Below, one piece after another: positions 32,591 to 42,102 of a DNA stretch of 64,000 bases; within the stretch, counting starts at the first letter, position 1; every line of letters begins with the position of its first letter. The notes below the pieces were generated by a model. The model did not search any database. It was not told the DNA's origin and saw only the letters and a list, made by a program, of their open reading frames with translations. The translations under genes and the position numbers were made by a program. Source of the DNA: Tannerella serpentiformis (GTDB lineage: Bacteria; Bacteroidota; Bacteroidia; Bacteroidales; Tannerellaceae); the NCBI RefSeq assembly GCF_003033925.1, contig NZ_CP028365.1:744001-808000 (forward strand), read 5' to 3'.

Positions 32591-33334
32591 ATGAAAATCG
32601 GATTATTTATTCCGTGCTATATCAATGCGGTCTATCCGCACGTAGGTATAGCCTGTTACAAGTTGCTCGTCAGCTTAGGAATGGATGTCGACTATCCCGT
32701 GGGACAGACCTGCTGCGGCCAGCCAATGGCCAATGGCGGCTTTGAAACCGGGTCTGTCTATCTGGCCGAACGCTTCGAGGATCTATTCAAAAAGTACGAC
32801 TACATCGTCGGCCCCTCAGCCAGCTGTGTAGCCTTCGTCAAAGAGAATCACCCGCGTCTTCTGGCCGAAGCCAAGAAGGGCGAGTGCACCGCAGCGAAAC
32901 ACATCTACGACATCACCGAGTTCCTGCACGACGTGATCAAGCCCGAGAAGTTTCCCTCCAAATTCCCTCACAAGGTCAGCATTCACAACAGCTGCCACGG
33001 TGTGCGCGAGTTAGGCCTCTCTTCTCCCTCTGAGCTGACAGTGCCCTACTTCAACAAGATCCGCTCGCTGCTTGAGCGTGTACCCGGTATCACGGTCGTA
33101 GAGCCTAAGCGCGTCGACGAATGCTGCGGTTTCGGCGGCTTATTCGCCGTTGAGGAGTCTGAAGTATCCGCCTGCATGGGCCGTGACAAAGTGAAGGATC
33201 ACATGTCCACCGGAGCCGAATACATTACCGGAGCCGACAGCTCCTGCTTGATGCATATGAATGGCGTCATCGAACGCGAACATTACCCCATCCAAACCAT
33301 TCACTACCTCGAAATCCTATCTGCACAGTTATGA
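32591..33334 (+). CDS. lutA: Lactate utilization protein A, (Fe-S)-binding
   Basis: The 247-residue first subunit of the LutABC L-lactate oxidation complex carries two CCG (DUF3390/GlpC-type) Fe-S modules. They are visible as TCCGQPMANGG (about 35-45) and ECCGFGGLFAV (about 177-187), each near a His/Cys partner (CYINAVYPHVG, NSCHGVRELG). I start at MKIGLF (32591). The next gene overlaps by 4 bp. Length and order fit LutA. Confidence 0.92.
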   Translation: MKIGLFIPCYINAVYPHVGIACYKLLVSLGMDVDYPVGQTCCGQPMANGGFETGSVYLAERFEDLFKKYDYIVGPSASCVAFVKENHPRLLAEAKKGECTAAKHIYDITEFLHDVIKPEKFPSKFPHKVSIHNSCHGVRELGLSSPSELTVPYFNKIRSLLERVPGITVVEPKRVDECCGFGGLFAVEESEVSACMGRDKVKDHMSTGAEYITGADSSCLMHMNGVIEREHYPIQTIHYLEILSAQL

Positions 33335-34707
33335 GCGCACATGCCAAGGCTGCAAAAGCCTTCTTAGCCAATAAAGAGAATGCCGTTTGGCACGACCAAA
33401 CGCTTTACATGGTTCGCCACAAACGCGACCTCCTCTCGCACGCCATCCCCGAATGGGAAGACCTGCGCCACACCGCCCGCGACATCAAGCTCTACAGCAA
33501 TTCGCACCTGCCTGAGCTCATCGAGCAGTTCGAAAAAAACGCCACAGCGAACGGTTGCCACGTGCACTTTGCCAAAGACGACGAGGAGTATCGTCACATC
33601 ATCGAAGGTATCCTCAGCGATCACGGCGTGAAGAAGCTGGTCAAGAGTAAATCCATGCTCTCCGAAGAGTGTAAACTCAATCCTTACCTCATTGAGAAGG
33701 GTTACGACGTGATCGAAAGTGACCTCGGCGAACGCATCCTGCAATTAATGCACCTCCACCCCAGCCACATCGTTATGCCCGCCATCCATATTAAGCGCCA
33801 AGCTGTGGGTGAGCTTTTCGAGGAGAAGTTGGGTAGCGAAAAGGGCAATTCCGACCCGACGTATCTCACCCACCAGGCTCGTCGTGCCCTGCGTCAAGAC
33901 TTCCTTAATTCAGGGGCCGGCATGACGGGTGGCAACTTCGCTATTGCCGCTACCGGTGAGGTCGTAGTTTGCACCAATGAGGGTAACGCCGATATGGGTA
34001 TGTCGTGCCAGAAGGTGAACATTACGGCCTTCGGTATCGATAAGATCATTCCCGACTTGCGCTCGCTGGGCGTCTTTACGCGTCTATTGGCCCGTTCGGC
34101 TACCGGCCAACCGATCACAACCTATACGTCACACTTCGGTCGTCCGCACCAAGGTGGCGAGCAGCATTTTATCATCGTAGACAACGGGCGCAGCAAAATC
34201 CTCGGTATGCCTGAGCATCGTAAGGTGATGAACTGCATCCGCTGTGGTGCCTGCATGAATACCTGCCCCGTCTATCGTCGCAGTGGTGGCTACTCCTATT
34301 CTTACTTCATCCCCGGTCCGATCGGCATCAACCTCGGTATGCTCAACGATCCGCAGAAGCACAGTGGCAACGTCTCGGCGTGCTCACTCTGTCTTTCCTG
34401 CTCGTTCGTCTGCCCCGCTATGGTCGACCTCGGTGAGCAGATCTATATCTGGCGCCAGAAGCTGGACGGCTTCGGCAAGGCAGATCCGAAGAAGAAAGTG
34501 ATGTGTCAAGGCATCAAGTACCTCATGGATCGCCCAAAGCTGTTCCACTCTGCACTTAAGATGGCACCGATGGTCAACTCCATGCCGCGCTTTATGCTCT
34601 ACAATGGGCTGAACGATTGGGGTAAAGAGCGCGAGCTGCCCAAGTTTGCCAAGCAATCATTTGAGGCTTGGTGGAAGAAGAATCAAAAGGAGAAGAACGC
34701 TAAATAA
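33331..34707 (+). CDS. lutB: Lactate utilization protein B, iron-sulfur
   Basis: The 458-residue LutB has a DUF162-like N-terminal half (about 60-290, with KSKSMLSEECKLN and TGGNFAIAATGEVVVCTNEGN) and two [4Fe-4S] ferredoxin sites in CIRCGACMNTCPVYRR and CSLCLSCSFVCPAMVDLG (about 305-365). It would pass electrons from lactate oxidation towards the respiratory chain or quinone. It is the middle gene of lutABC. Confidence 0.94.
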   Translation: MSAHAKAAKAFLANKENAVWHDQTLYMVRHKRDLLSHAIPEWEDLRHTARDIKLYSNSHLPELIEQFEKNATANGCHVHFAKDDEEYRHIIEGILSDHGVKKLVKSKSMLSEECKLNPYLIEKGYDVIESDLGERILQLMHLHPSHIVMPAIHIKRQAVGELFEEKLGSEKGNSDPTYLTHQARRALRQDFLNSGAGMTGGNFAIAATGEVVVCTNEGNADMGMSCQKVNITAFGIDKIIPDLRSLGVFTRLLARSATGQPITTYTSHFGRPHQGGEQHFIIVDNGRSKILGMPEHRKVMNCIRCGACMNTCPVYRRSGGYSYSYFIPGPIGINLGMLNDPQKHSGNVSACSLCLSCSFVCPAMVDLGEQIYIWRQKLDGFGKADPKKKVMCQGIKYLMDRPKLFHSALKMAPMVNSMPRFMLYNGLNDWGKERELPKFAKQSFEAWWKKNQKEKNAK

Positions 34708-34716
34708 GAACCAAGT

Positions 34717-35298
34717 ATGAGCAGCAAAGAATTTATATTGAACAGCCTGAGGGATAACATCAAGGAGCACTTTCCCCGCCCTGAAATCAAGATCCCTCAC
34801 ACCGTCTATCCGGATAAGATCAAGCAGTTTATAGAGATCTCCGCCGGAGTAGGCGGCAGTGCCGAAGAGTTGGGCAAGGGTGAAAGTGTGGACGACGCTA
34901 TCCGTCGCCTCTTCCCCGAAGCCAAACGCATCGCCTGCAATTTTCCCGAGGTGACTTGTGCCACCTATAACCCGGACACGATCGAGACACCATCCGAATT
35001 GAACGGCACGGATCTCGTTGTCTGTCACGGCATCTTTGGCGTATGCGAGAACGCCGCCGTCTACTACGAGCAGGAATACCTGCAGCGCGCCATCTACTTT
35101 ATCTCCGAGGCGCTTGTCTTCCTCCTCCCCAAGGATCAGTTGGTAGACACCATGCACGATGCTTATGCCCGCGTACCAGAGGCTCATCCGGGCGAGTTTC
35201 GCGGCTTCATGTCCGGCCCGTCAAAGACAGCGGACATCGAGCAGTCGCTCGTCAAAGGTGCGCATGGCCCGAAGCGAGTAGTCGTCTTGCTTGTGTAA
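34717..35298 (+). CDS. lutC: Lactate utilization protein C
   Basis: The 193-residue LutC/YkgG (DUF162) has GTDLVVCHGIFGVCENAAVYYEQ and the conserved end SGPSKTADIEQSLVKGAHGP (GPSxTADIE is the family hallmark). It is 9 bp after lutB, the last subunit gene of the complex. The permease follows 45 bp later. Confidence 0.94.
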   Translation: MSSKEFILNSLRDNIKEHFPRPEIKIPHTVYPDKIKQFIEISAGVGGSAEELGKGESVDDAIRRLFPEAKRIACNFPEVTCATYNPDTIETPSELNGTDLVVCHGIFGVCENAAVYYEQEYLQRAIYFISEALVFLLPKDQLVDTMHDAYARVPEAHPGEFRGFMSGPSKTADIEQSLVKGAHGPKRVVVLLV

Positions 35299-35343
35299 CA
35301 TGTATCGAAATGATATTCTAACTCTATAAATAGCATTCCTGCC

Positions 35344-36897
35344 ATGAACGTATTTCTTTCTATTCTCCCGATTTTGCTCTTGTTCGTGCTCATGCTCGGC
35401 ATCAAAATGGCCGGACACAAGAGCGCCTTTATCACCCTTGTGGCCACGTTGCTCGTTGCTGTGTTCGCAGCGCCTGCACTCGGATTCGCTCCCGAGGGTT
35501 ACACGCAGTTCGGTGTCTTTTGGGCCTTCATCGAGGGTCTACTGAAGGCCACCTTCCCCATTCTGATCATCATTTTGATGGCCATCTACAGCTACAACAC
35601 GTTGCTCGAAAGTGGCGAGATCGAAGTGATCAAGAAGCAATTTACCTCTCTGACGAACGACCGTGGCATCATCGTGTTGCTCCTTGTTTGGGGCTTCGGT
35701 GGCTTGCTTGAAGGCATGGCCGGGTTCGGTACAGCCGTAGCGATTCCTGCCGCTATTCTGATCGGCCTCGGCTTCAAGCCCGGCTTCAGTGCTTTGGTGT
35801 CGTTGATCGCGAACAGCGTGCCGACGGGCTTTGGTGCCGTGGGTGTGCCTGTCATCACGTTGGCTAACGAGGTGGCTCCTTCTGGTGCAGCCACGCCGGA
35901 TGCCATCTGCGACATCGCATCCAAGGTGGTCATCCAGCTCTCGCCGCTCATGCTGATCATCCCGTTCATTATCCTCACACTGACGGACAGCTCGCCGAAG
36001 AAGATCGTGAAGCACATCCTACTCTCCCTTTGGATCGGTGGTATCTCGCTCGTCGTGCAGTACCTCTGCGCACGCTATCTCGGAGCAGAAACGCCGGCTA
36101 TCCTCGGTAGTGTGGCCGCCATCTTAGCGATCATCCTCTACGCACGCCTCTTTGGCGAAAAGGATACTGAAGACGTAGCACCGAAAGAGACGTTCACGAT
36201 GGCACAGACCCTCCGCGCTTGGAGTGTGTACGGCTTCATCCTCTTCTTCATCATCTTCAGTGGCCCGCTGGTAAAGCCCGTCAACGAGTTCCTCCGCACG
36301 CACTTGGTCAGCAGTGTACACTTGCCGATTTATGCTGAGGGCAAAGCCTTCAAGTTTGGCTGGATCTCCAACGCCGGTCTGATGCTCTTCCTCGGCACGT
36401 TCCTCGGTGGACTGGTACAGGGTGTGTCCGCTCAGAAACTGATCGTCGTGTTGGCGCGTACGGTGAAGAACCTCGGGAAGACGGTGATCACGATCATGAG
36501 CCTTGTCTCCATTGCGTCGGTAATGAACTACGCCGGTATGATCCTCGTAATCGCCGAGGCCTTGGCCAATGCAACGGGAGCTTATTATCCGCTCTTCGTT
36601 CCGCTGATCGGTGCAATTGGTACGTTCGTTACGGGTAGCGATACCTCGTCGAACATCCTCTTCGGAAAGCTCCAAGCCAATGTGGCTGCCAAGTTGAACT
36701 ACGCCGACCCGAACTGGTTGGTGGGTGCCAATACGGCCGGTGCCACCGGTGGTAAGATCATCTCGCCGCAAAGTATTGCCATCGCCACGGCCTCTTGCAA
36801 CATGCCTGGACGTGACGGTGAGATCCTCCGAAGCGCCTTGCCTTACGCCATCGGATACATCGTCCTAGCTGGCTTGATGGTCTATTTTGCTGCATGA
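35344..36897 (+). CDS. L-lactate permease
   Basis: The 517-residue LctP/LldP family transporter has about 12-14 hydrophobic segments and family motifs GGLLEGMAGFGTAVAIPAAI (about 116-135), SVPTGFGAVGVPV, and late in the protein GSDTSSNILFGKLQ and GGKIISPQSIAIA. It would import L-lactate with H+. Adjacent lutABC supports lactate rather than glycolate as substrate. Confidence 0.93.
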   Translation: MNVFLSILPILLLFVLMLGIKMAGHKSAFITLVATLLVAVFAAPALGFAPEGYTQFGVFWAFIEGLLKATFPILIIILMAIYSYNTLLESGEIEVIKKQFTSLTNDRGIIVLLLVWGFGGLLEGMAGFGTAVAIPAAILIGLGFKPGFSALVSLIANSVPTGFGAVGVPVITLANEVAPSGAATPDAICDIASKVVIQLSPLMLIIPFIILTLTDSSPKKIVKHILLSLWIGGISLVVQYLCARYLGAETPAILGSVAAILAIILYARLFGEKDTEDVAPKETFTMAQTLRAWSVYGFILFFIIFSGPLVKPVNEFLRTHLVSSVHLPIYAEGKAFKFGWISNAGLMLFLGTFLGGLVQGVSAQKLIVVLARTVKNLGKTVITIMSLVSIASVMNYAGMILVIAEALANATGAYYPLFVPLIGAIGTFVTGSDTSSNILFGKLQANVAAKLNYADPNWLVGANTAGATGGKIISPQSIAIATASCNMPGRDGEILRSALPYAIGYIVLAGLMVYFAA

Positions 36898-36946
36898 CTT
36901 TCACGAGCTTAATGCCCAGAATCCAATGAAAGAGTGAGCCCTGCCC

Positions 36947-36972
36947 GAATTGCGGAAATATTTCCGTAATTC
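36947..36972. promoter_or_regulatory. Palindrome upstream of the biotin carboxyltransferase gene
   Basis: A 26-bp dyad is centred at 36959.5, with the central CGGAAATATTTCCG perfect and outer AATT arms. A TTTCTTTG box (36997-37004) lies 41 bp from the centre. A close match lies upstream of pckA at the same spacing. Confidence 0.6.
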
Positions 36973-37119
36973 AGGTGGGGTCTCTTCGAAAAGCCTTTTC
37001 TTTGCGGCCACTCCGCCGGCGCCTATGGCTCATTGACGTCGTATCCGGAGATCCACGTGGAAGAAAAGGAATCGATTTTATCCAATTAAAAATTCATCTC
37101 ATAAGAAACAGATTTAATC

Positions 37120-39222
37120 ATGACACAGAAACTTTTGATCAGAGATCTCACATTGAGAGACGGACAGCAGTCTTCGTTTGCAACGCGTATGAATCAATCG
37201 CAGGTTGATCGTGTTTTACCCTATTACAAGGACGCCAACTTCTACGCAATGGAAGTATGGGGCGGCGCTGTGCCCGACTCCGTGATGCGCTACCTTGGCG
37301 AGAACCCTTGGGACAGACTGGAGAAAATCAAGGCCTCTGTAGGCGATGTCTCCAAGCTAACCGCCCTCTCCCGTGGCCGTAACCTCTATGGTTATGCTCC
37401 GTATCCCGACGAGATCATCGACGGTTTCTTCCGTAACGCCGTAAAATCCGGCCTGGACATCATGCGCATCTTCGATGCCCTGAACGACGTGAACAACGTG
37501 AAGTCGAGCGTGAAGAGCATTAAGAAGTATGGCGGTATGGCCGACTGCGCCGTATGCTACACCGTGGATCCGAAGTATGATGACGATCGCGAGCCGGTCT
37601 TCACCGACGCTTATTTCCTGAACAAGGCACAGGAAATGTTGGCACTGGGTGCTGACATGATCACCATCAAGGACATGAGCGGACTCATCCCGCCCTCACG
37701 CGTAGCCAAGCTGATACCGCTCTTCAAGAAGCACCTCAATGTGCCCGTGGACTTCCATACGCACTGTACGCCGGGCTTCGGTCTGGCTTCCGTCCTGACG
37801 GCTATCATGTGCGGTGCCGACATCGTGGACACGAACATCTGGTACTTCGCCGGTGGTACGGGTGCTCCCGCTATTGAGTTGATCTACATCTTCTGCAAGA
37901 AACTCGGTGTGGAGCTCGACGTGAACATGGAGGCCGTGGCCAAGATCAGCAAGGAGCTGAAAGAGATCCGCAAGGAGCTCGAGGCTTACGACGCATCGAA
38001 GCTGTTCCCGAATCCGTTCAACCCGCTGACCGACACGCTGCCGGCTGAGATCGATGCCCTGTTCGACAAGGCAATCGAGGCTGTCCGCAAGGAAGACGAA
38101 GCCGCGCTGCTGGATGCTTGCCACACCATCGAGGCTTACTTCAACTTCCCGAAGCCGAACGAGCTGGTGAAGAATGCTGAGATCCCCGGCGGTATGTACA
38201 GCAACATGGTGGCTCAGTTGAAGCAATTCAACGCGATGGATCTGCTCGAAGATTCGATGAAGCTCATCCCGAGCGTACGCCTCGACGCCGGTCTGCCACC
38301 GCTCGTAACACCGACCAGCCAGATCGTAGGTGCACAGGCCGTGTCTTGCGCGCTGAGCTTGAAGAAAGGGCTGGATAAGTACGCCAACACCTCGAGCCAG
38401 TTCGTGAACTTGGTGAAGGGTGAATATGGTAAGACGCCGGTTCCGGTTGATCCTAAGTTCCGCGAGCAGATCACAGGTTCGCCTGTTGAGACACCGTACG
38501 ACACGACCACCCACAAGACACCGGATAACCCCGTGCTTGAGGAATTTGGCGGTGTACGTTTGGCCAAGGACGAGAAGGACATGCTGCTGCTGGAGCTCTT
38601 CCCGAACGTAGCCACTGGCTTCCTGCGCAAGAAACGCGAAGCCGAGTACAACGAGACGCAGAAGGCTTCTGGCGCTTGCGCTTGCGGCGGTAAGGAAACG
38701 GCGCAGGAAGAGGCTACGGCCGCAGTGGACGACTCCGTGAAGGGCCGCATGGTAGAATGCCCCATGCCGGGTAATGTCATCGAGGTGAACGTGAAAGTGG
38801 GCGCCAAGGTGAAGAAGGGCGATACGCTGCTGATCCTCGAATCCATGAAGATGGAGAACGACATCACGGCCGACTTCTCCGGTACGGTTCGTCGCATCCT
38901 CGTGAAGGCAGGCGACTCTGTTCAGGTGGGTGCACCGATGGTTGAGATCGTAGACGAGGCAGCCGCCGCAGCATCTCCCGCGCCCAAGGCCGCTGACGCC
39001 GGCAAGGGCCGCATGGTAGAATGCCCCATGCCTGGTAGTGTCATCGAGGTGACGGTCAAGGAGGGCTCGAAGGTGAACAAGGGCGACAAGCTGCTGGTGC
39101 TCGAATCCATGAAGATGGAGAACGACATCACGGCCGACTTTGCCGGCACCGTTCGCCGCATCCTCGTCAAGGCAGGTGACTCCGTTCAGGTGGGTGCGCC
39201 GATGGTTGAGATCGTGGAATAG
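37120..39222 (+). CDS. Biotin-dependent carboxyltransferase (PycB/OadA-type) with two biotin domains
   Basis: The product has 700 residues. The N-terminal HMGL-like carboxyltransferase (about 1-300) has RDLTLRDGQQS, a DMITIKDMSG metal/carbamyl-Lys segment (about 184-193) and DFHTHCTPGFG; a PYC/OADA helical domain follows to about 500. A linker with CACGG leads to two tandem biotin carrier domains, each ending in ESMKMEND. The biotin-accepting Lys residues are about Lys577 and Lys665. It works on oxaloacetate/pyruvate, either as oxaloacetate decarboxylase alpha or as PycB. No biotin carboxylase gene is adjacent. The two carrier domains are near-identical in DNA, so the duplication is recent. 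Confidence 0.9.
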   Translation: MTQKLLIRDLTLRDGQQSSFATRMNQSQVDRVLPYYKDANFYAMEVWGGAVPDSVMRYLGENPWDRLEKIKASVGDVSKLTALSRGRNLYGYAPYPDEIIDGFFRNAVKSGLDIMRIFDALNDVNNVKSSVKSIKKYGGMADCAVCYTVDPKYDDDREPVFTDAYFLNKAQEMLALGADMITIKDMSGLIPPSRVAKLIPLFKKHLNVPVDFHTHCTPGFGLASVLTAIMCGADIVDTNIWYFAGGTGAPAIELIYIFCKKLGVELDVNMEAVAKISKELKEIRKELEAYDASKLFPNPFNPLTDTLPAEIDALFDKAIEAVRKEDEAALLDACHTIEAYFNFPKPNELVKNAEIPGGMYSNMVAQLKQFNAMDLLEDSMKLIPSVRLDAGLPPLVTPTSQIVGAQAVSCALSLKKGLDKYANTSSQFVNLVKGEYGKTPVPVDPKFREQITGSPVETPYDTTTHKTPDNPVLEEFGGVRLAKDEKDMLLLELFPNVATGFLRKKREAEYNETQKASGACACGGKETAQEEATAAVDDSVKGRMVECPMPGNVIEVNVKVGAKVKKGDTLLILESMKMENDITADFSGTVRRILVKAGDSVQVGAPMVEIVDEAAAAASPAPKAADAGKGRMVECPMPGSVIEVTVKEGSKVNKGDKLLVLESMKMENDITADFAGTVRRILVKAGDSVQVGAPMVEIVE

Positions 39223-39383
39223 ATGACATGAAGACCGCGCACCGCTCCTCCGGTGCGTTGGTTTTTCGCTGATAGACACAGCAGGGCTTGCGATTCGACA
39301 TCGTATGCCCTGTTTTTTTATGCATCCCCATACTATGGCCAAAAATCGAACACCAAAAGGAGGCGAATCACTTTTGGAAATGC

Positions 39384-39852
39384 TTGCGGGAGTCCCGCAA
39401 GTGGCCGCGGAGAACTTTTTGGTGTTTGCGGGAGTCCCGCAAGGGACATTTCCTCCATTTTGATGCTTGCGGAAGTCCCGCAAACACCATTTTCTCCATT
39501 TTGATGCTTGCGGAAGTCCCGCAAGGGCCATTTTCCCCATTTTGATGCTTGCGGAAGTTCCGCAAGGGCCATTTTCTCCATTTTGACGCTTGCGGAAGTT
39601 CCGCAAGGGCCATTTTTCCCGTTTTGACGCTTGCGGGAGTTCCGCAAGGGCCATTTTCTCCATTTTGATGCTTGCGGAAGTTCCGCAAGGACCATTTTTC
39701 CCGTTTTGACGCTTGCGGAAGTTCCGCAAGGGCCATTTTCTCCATTTTGATGCTTGCGGAAGTCCCGCAAACGCCATTTTCTCCATTTTGATGCTTGCGG
39801 AAGTTCCGCAAGGACCATTTTTCCCGTTTTGACGCTTGCGGAAGTTCCGCAA
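39384..39852. repeat. Palindrome array 4: twelve units, 41-bp period
   Basis: Cores TTGCGGAAGTTCCGCAA (8-bp arms around one base) start at 39384, 39426, 39467, 39508, 39549, 39590, 39631, 39672, 39713, 39754, 39795 and 39836; all gaps are 41 bp except the first (42). Some cores read TTGCGGGAGTCCCGCAA, a paired change that keeps the dyad; others have one arm changed only. Linkers are conserved (CCATTTTCTCCATTTTGA or CCATTTTTCCCGTTTTGA). Confidence 0.9.
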
Positions 39853-39949
39853 ACGCCACGAAAAGATGAAGCGCCGGGCACACGCCGGGTGAGAGAGCCT
39901 CACCACACAGCATGTACCCGGCGCATCTTGCCTCGGGGACCGTCGGCGC

Positions 39950-41491
39950 TTAGTGCTTCATTTGATACGTCCCAATCAGCGCCTCGAGCTTCGTGATCAG
40001 CTCGTCGAGCGGCATGCCCGATCGCTCGCTCATCATGCCTACGGTGGCGATGGGGAGCATCACCTTGGCGATGGGCGTCTTGAGCATGGCGAACTTCTCA
40101 TTGATGGTGGGTAGGTCGTCAATCAGCTTCGGGAAACGCGTCACGAGCGCCTTGAGCTTCGTGTCTTTGGTGATCGCCTCGGGCGACGCGGGCGTCTCTC
40201 CCGGCTTGGCTGCGGGTTGCTCTTGCTCGCTTTTCTGCTCGTCATCCCACGTGAGGAGGGTGCGAGAGCCCTCCAGCTCACGAATGTGCGTGCAGTTTTG
40301 CATCATCTCCATCACGCCGCGGAAGCGCCCGTTGGCGTCGCGGACGGCCACGTAGACGATGTAAATGAAGAGGCCCGGCTTGTTGATCCAGAACTCGGAA
40401 CGACTCTGCTCACCGGTGCGGAACTTCTCGATGATCTCCTCCACGATGTGCACACTTTTGGGCGGGTGACAGTTGCGCACCTCGCGGCCGATGACGCCCT
40501 TGCTGCGCGGGAAGACGCGGTGGGGCGTGTCGGTGTAGAACTTGACCAGCTCGTTTTCGTCCACGTACGAGATGTCGACAGGCAGGTGGCGGAACAGCAG
40601 GTTGATCTGCTCCAGCGTCAGCTTGCCCTCGGCCACGTCGAGCACACGGTCGTCGTCGTCGGTGGCCTTCGCACCCATCCCGTACTTGCCGAGCAGCGCG
40701 GCCAAATCGTTCATAAAGTCTCCACCCGCGGGTGCGTTAGTCGATGCAGTTGCAGCCTTCGGCGCGTCGCCCGGCATGTCGATCAGGAAGAAACCGATCT
40801 CGCGATCGCCGTGCTTCATCTCCTCAAACTCCGCGTCGGAAATCAGCTTGAGCGACGTCGGGTAAAGGATCAATTCCTCCTTGCCGATGAGGTCGAGCAC
40901 ATCTTCTGACATCGTTTTGAAGGCCTGGAGGAAATCTTCCGTGCGCCCCAGTTGGAGCAGGTCGCGGGCCTTGTTCATCTCGTCACGCACGTAGTCGTCG
41001 TAGGTCCACATCGTGGTCGAAGGCCGCGTGAATCCCTTGCGTTCCAGGGCGGAGTAGAGCTGGTTTTGCTTGCGGTGGAAGTGCACTTTGTATTTCAATA
41101 CGTCTTTCATCAACGCTGTCCATGCCGCCTCGTCGAAGGGCTTTGCAGCCAGCTCCTCGCCCTGCTTCATCAGCTCCTTCATACGGTCAGCCTCGCGCCG
41201 GTAGGCATCAATTGGGTGACCGAAAGGCAACTCCTTCCGCGGCTCCTTAATCAGGCCCTCGTAGATGTGAACGATCTCTTGCGTGTCCTCGTCGCGGCAT
41301 TCGTCCGGAGTCTCGTCCTTGACCAACTGCTCGGCCGCGGCAAATTCTTCGGGCGATACCTCGCCCACTTCTTTTCTCACGCGCTCACGCGCCTCGTCTA
41401 TGGTCAGTTGCTTGCTATTATAAGCCTCGCGAATCGCGATCATTCGGCGCAGCTTATCCTGATCCATACTTTCAAAAATCGGATTTGTCAT
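39950..41491 (-). CDS. DUF438/hemerythrin-PAS sensor-like protein
   Basis: The 513-residue soluble protein contains a DUF438-type helical N-terminus, a hemerythrin-like stretch (about 65-215; HFHRKQNQLYSALERKGF supplies His residues), a PAS-like domain near 270-410 (NLLFRHLPVDISYVDENELVKFYTD in two parts, then HPPKSVHIVEEIIEKFRTG) and a DUF1858-like end (about 440-510, SGMPLDELITKLEAL). Such proteins are proposed to sense oxygen, redox or NO, but nothing here identifies a signal. No DNA-binding domain is visible. It is monocistronic. Confidence 0.85.
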   Translation of the reverse strand: MTNPIFESMDQDKLRRMIAIREAYNSKQLTIDEARERVRKEVGEVSPEEFAAAEQLVKDETPDECRDEDTQEIVHIYEGLIKEPRKELPFGHPIDAYRREADRMKELMKQGEELAAKPFDEAAWTALMKDVLKYKVHFHRKQNQLYSALERKGFTRPSTTMWTYDDYVRDEMNKARDLLQLGRTEDFLQAFKTMSEDVLDLIGKEELILYPTSLKLISDAEFEEMKHGDREIGFFLIDMPGDAPKAATASTNAPAGGDFMNDLAALLGKYGMGAKATDDDDRVLDVAEGKLTLEQINLLFRHLPVDISYVDENELVKFYTDTPHRVFPRSKGVIGREVRNCHPPKSVHIVEEIIEKFRTGEQSRSEFWINKPGLFIYIVYVAVRDANGRFRGVMEMMQNCTHIRELEGSRTLLTWDDEQKSEQEQPAAKPGETPASPEAITKDTKLKALVTRFPKLIDDLPTINEKFAMLKTPIAKVMLPIATVGMMSERSGMPLDELITKLEALIGTYQMKH

Positions 41492-41652
41492 ACGTCTTGT
41501 TCTTTAATGTTGGGGGGATTATATGGAGAAGAAAGAGGGGCAGAGACACTGAAGCCGATGATATAACGAAAGCCATGGGCGCCTAGTAACGCCCGAGCAA
41601 CATTGAAAAACTCCGCGCCCTCTTTCCCTATGAAAACGGGGCTAAAAACACA

Positions 41653-41683
41653 CCGCGCGGCGAGTAGTAGGCCCGTCGCGCGG
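41653..41683 (-). terminator. Terminator after the SemiSWEET gene
   Basis: CCGCGCGGCG pairs with CGTCGCGCGG. On the minus strand it runs into TGTGTTTTT. Confidence 0.7.
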
Positions 41684-41743
41684 TTTTCATTTCTCCCAAA
41701 GAGCCCGCTTCGGGATCGGTGGTCCGCCGTTACTTGCCGGATC

Positions 41744-42004
41744 TTAGAAGCTGGTGGCGAAGGTGATTATCCCCAAGATGATACCGGGGATATTGGCCAG
41801 GATGATCGGCCAATCTTTCGATGGCTTCTTAAACAACCCGTAAGTGGTCCAAAGCATACAGTTGAATGCTGCGCACAGAGGCTGAACGGGAGTTCCCTTC
41901 TGCCCGGACAGATTCATTTGGATTTGCGAGATGTACGATACATACATCAGGATCGAAGCACAGGTGGCTGCTATAGCCAGGATGCGAAACCATTTCTCGT
42001 TCAT
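41744..42004 (-). CDS. SemiSWEET sugar transporter
   Basis: The 86-residue protein has three membrane helices (about 8-28, 40-60, 66-84), the size of bacterial SemiSWEETs, which work as dimers to carry sugars. Motif GTPVQPLCAAFNCMLWTTYG is the family's conserved TM2 (Pro and Trp/Asn pocket). Substrate is unknown. A TACCTTTG -7 box (minus, 42037-42044) lies just upstream. Confidence 0.88.
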   Translation of the reverse strand: MNEKWFRILAIAATCASILMYVSYISQIQMNLSGQKGTPVQPLCAAFNCMLWTTYGLFKKPSKDWPIILANIPGIILGIITFATSF

Positions 42005-42036
42005 ACTAATGTCCTATTTGTAGTGATAAATCGCCG

Positions 42037-42044
42037 CAAAGGTA
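42037..42044 (-). promoter_or_regulatory. -7 box of the SemiSWEET gene
   Basis: TACCTTTG on the minus strand, 32 bp upstream of ATG 42004. Confidence 0.5.
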
Positions 42045-42102
42045 AAAGTGCACCTGCAATAAGTTGTCACATCCATTTCTTTTTCATTCGTTAGCGCTGA
42101 GT

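Noticed and set aside
37696-39906. 736-codon open frame antisense to the carboxyltransferase gene
   Set aside because: It mirrors a strongly GC-biased real gene with clear domains and continues into array 4. No family match.
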